A stretch of DNA of 64,000 nt from Diphasiastrum complanatum. Lineage: Eukaryota; Streptophyta; Lycopodiopsida; Lycopodiales; Lycopodiaceae. The stretch lies in assembly GCA_029204225.1 (NCBI GenBank), contig CM055092.1:71117472-71181471 (forward strand), written 5' to 3'. Below are positions 62,915-64,000 of the stretch, one piece after another; positions within the stretch are counted from its first letter, which is position 1, and every line of letters starts with the position of its first letter. The translations under genes and the position numbers were made by a program. The notes under the pieces were generated by a model. It made no database searches, was not told the origin of the DNA, and saw only the letters and a program-made list of their open reading frames with translations.

Positions 62915-64000
62915 AAGAGTTTAGAGTTGGAAGCATGGTGGAATCATTTCAGTTACATTCTATTTGATTCTTCATGTTCTAGTCACATTTTTACATGTAA
63001 AATTGATGTAAGAAATAGTGAAGCATTGTGATGTCAAAAGTTGAAAATAATAGCCTACATGTCATTGTGAATGATAGTGAGGAAGAATCATTATCATATG
63101 AGTCATTACCTAAAACATTGAGTAGAAGTTCTTGTTACTTGCTGGAAAAATAACTTTCTTGGAATCATAACAAAATAATGTAGAAGAACTTTTTCCCTTA
63201 CCAGGCCACTCGCCGCTTTTTCACCAATTTGAAAGCCAAATCGGCGTCGCCTTCCGAAATGCACTTAGTCGTCAACTCCCAACTACGTGCCCAATGGAAT
63301 GGTGAAATAACTTTTGGCGCACTCCGAACACTTTCTCCACTACAATCAGTCTGTTTGGATGTACCGTACTTGCAGGACAGTCCGGGTGCCCTTCGTTTGG
63401 AGGTTATAGCCTTTCGCTTGGGTCAAAACAAATAAAGGAGGTGGATTTAAAGGGTTTTTCGCTTTTTGAACTATTTCTTCAGTTTGAAAAGACTTCAAAC
63501 TTTAGTGAATTTGGCCCAACTCAACTTTCAATATGAAAATTTTTATTGAAGTTGAAGTCTGATTTGTCTTTCAACGCCCTTCAGGCCCCTTCAAGGCTCT
63601 TTTAAAAATAATCCACTGGTCCTCTTGGATCCGATGGTCCAAATTCAATGCTAGAGGTTCGATCTCTATCGTTGATCATGATGGACACTGATCCGACTCC
63701 TCTTCCGCGTGCGAACAGACCCGCGAGATCTCCTCTTCTTTCCATCTCCTTGCAAGCTATGGCTGTAGGCTATAAACTGGTCCAATTCCTTAGCTGATCC
63801 ATGGCGCTCCGCGGACTTTGAGGAATTGCTACTTTCACTAGGGCGCCCTTCTATAGGCTTTTACAGCTTCAAAAACGGATCAGTATAGAGATAAAACTTC
63901 GCTTTTATGCTTCCAAACCCTAGGCCAGGGTTTTTCTTACAACTTTGATCTTGGCTTGTTTTTCACAGCTCTCTGGCTGGCCAAATCAACTACTCTGAGG
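62915..64000. other. Unassigned right end
   Basis: No gene. From about 63180 the composition becomes more GC-rich with many CG steps (cggcgtcgcc, ccgcgtgcg), suggesting a different origin, possibly a promoter or another transposon beyond the window. Confidence 0.45.

Overview
This window looks like a nuclear segment of a flowering plant. The evidence is a multi-exon plant ureide-catabolism gene with GT-AG introns, a plant-type PLAC8 gene copy, Ty1-copia and Ty3-gypsy chromovirus retrotransposons primed by initiator tRNA-Met, hAT-type non-autonomous transposons and long (GA)n microsatellites. The species cannot be named from the sequence. I see no bacterial features, CRISPR array, rRNA or convincing functional tRNA.

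The one host gene I would call intact occupies about 1,430-35,455 on the + strand. It is a ureidoglycolate amidohydrolase (UAH), an M20-family enzyme. Ten exons were found by hand; the phases agree across every junction, for about 377 codons ending in a stop. About 100 N-terminal residues and the start lie before the first exon I can recognise, probably left of the window. Intron 5 has swollen to about 19.6 kb by nested insertions, intron 6 to 6.3 kb and intron 9 to 3.1 kb. One intron appears to use a GC-AG donor.

Intron 5 (3,582-23,141) holds a copia element (4,148-9,030, 5-bp target duplication) containing a truncated gypsy chromovirus; a nearly complete chromovirus (9,894-16,772, AG...CT LTR ends, 5-bp target duplication), itself interrupted by a 1,142-bp hAT-type element (13,104-14,245, 8-bp target duplication); a minus-strand copia (about 17,040-20,298); a gypsy fragment with LTR and primer site (20,299-21,802); and the 3' end of a minus-strand non-LTR element ending in (GA)n. 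Intron 6 holds a broken PLAC8-family gene copy (about 25,021-27,173) split by a solo LTR (25,692-26,153), plus a small hAT-type element filled with an ACAGAT-type repeat (28,641-29,261). Intron 9 holds a minus-strand LINE 3' end and decayed gag-like repeats.

Downstream of UAH (35.5-64 kb) nearly everything recognisable is retrotransposon: a copia remnant (38,618-41,118); a minus-strand gypsy with an extra coiled-coil ORF beyond integrase (41,119-51,011); a complete non-autonomous LTR element inserted in that integrase (45,361-50,766) carrying an unrecognised ORF of about 537 codons with an internal duplication; a plus-strand gypsy family that also has an extra ORF between integrase and 3' LTR (51,276-54,740 and 57,929-60,538); a minus-strand reverse-transcriptase element of an unusual class lying between (GA)n and (GT)n tracts (55,563-57,640); and two copia fragments (60,539-62,914).

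The most novel-looking items are the duplicated-domain ORF of the non-autonomous LTR element, the accessory coiled-coil ORFs of two gypsy families, and the minus-strand RT element with RGIPMG and YIDD motifs. Most other coding stretches are pseudogenised pol genes.
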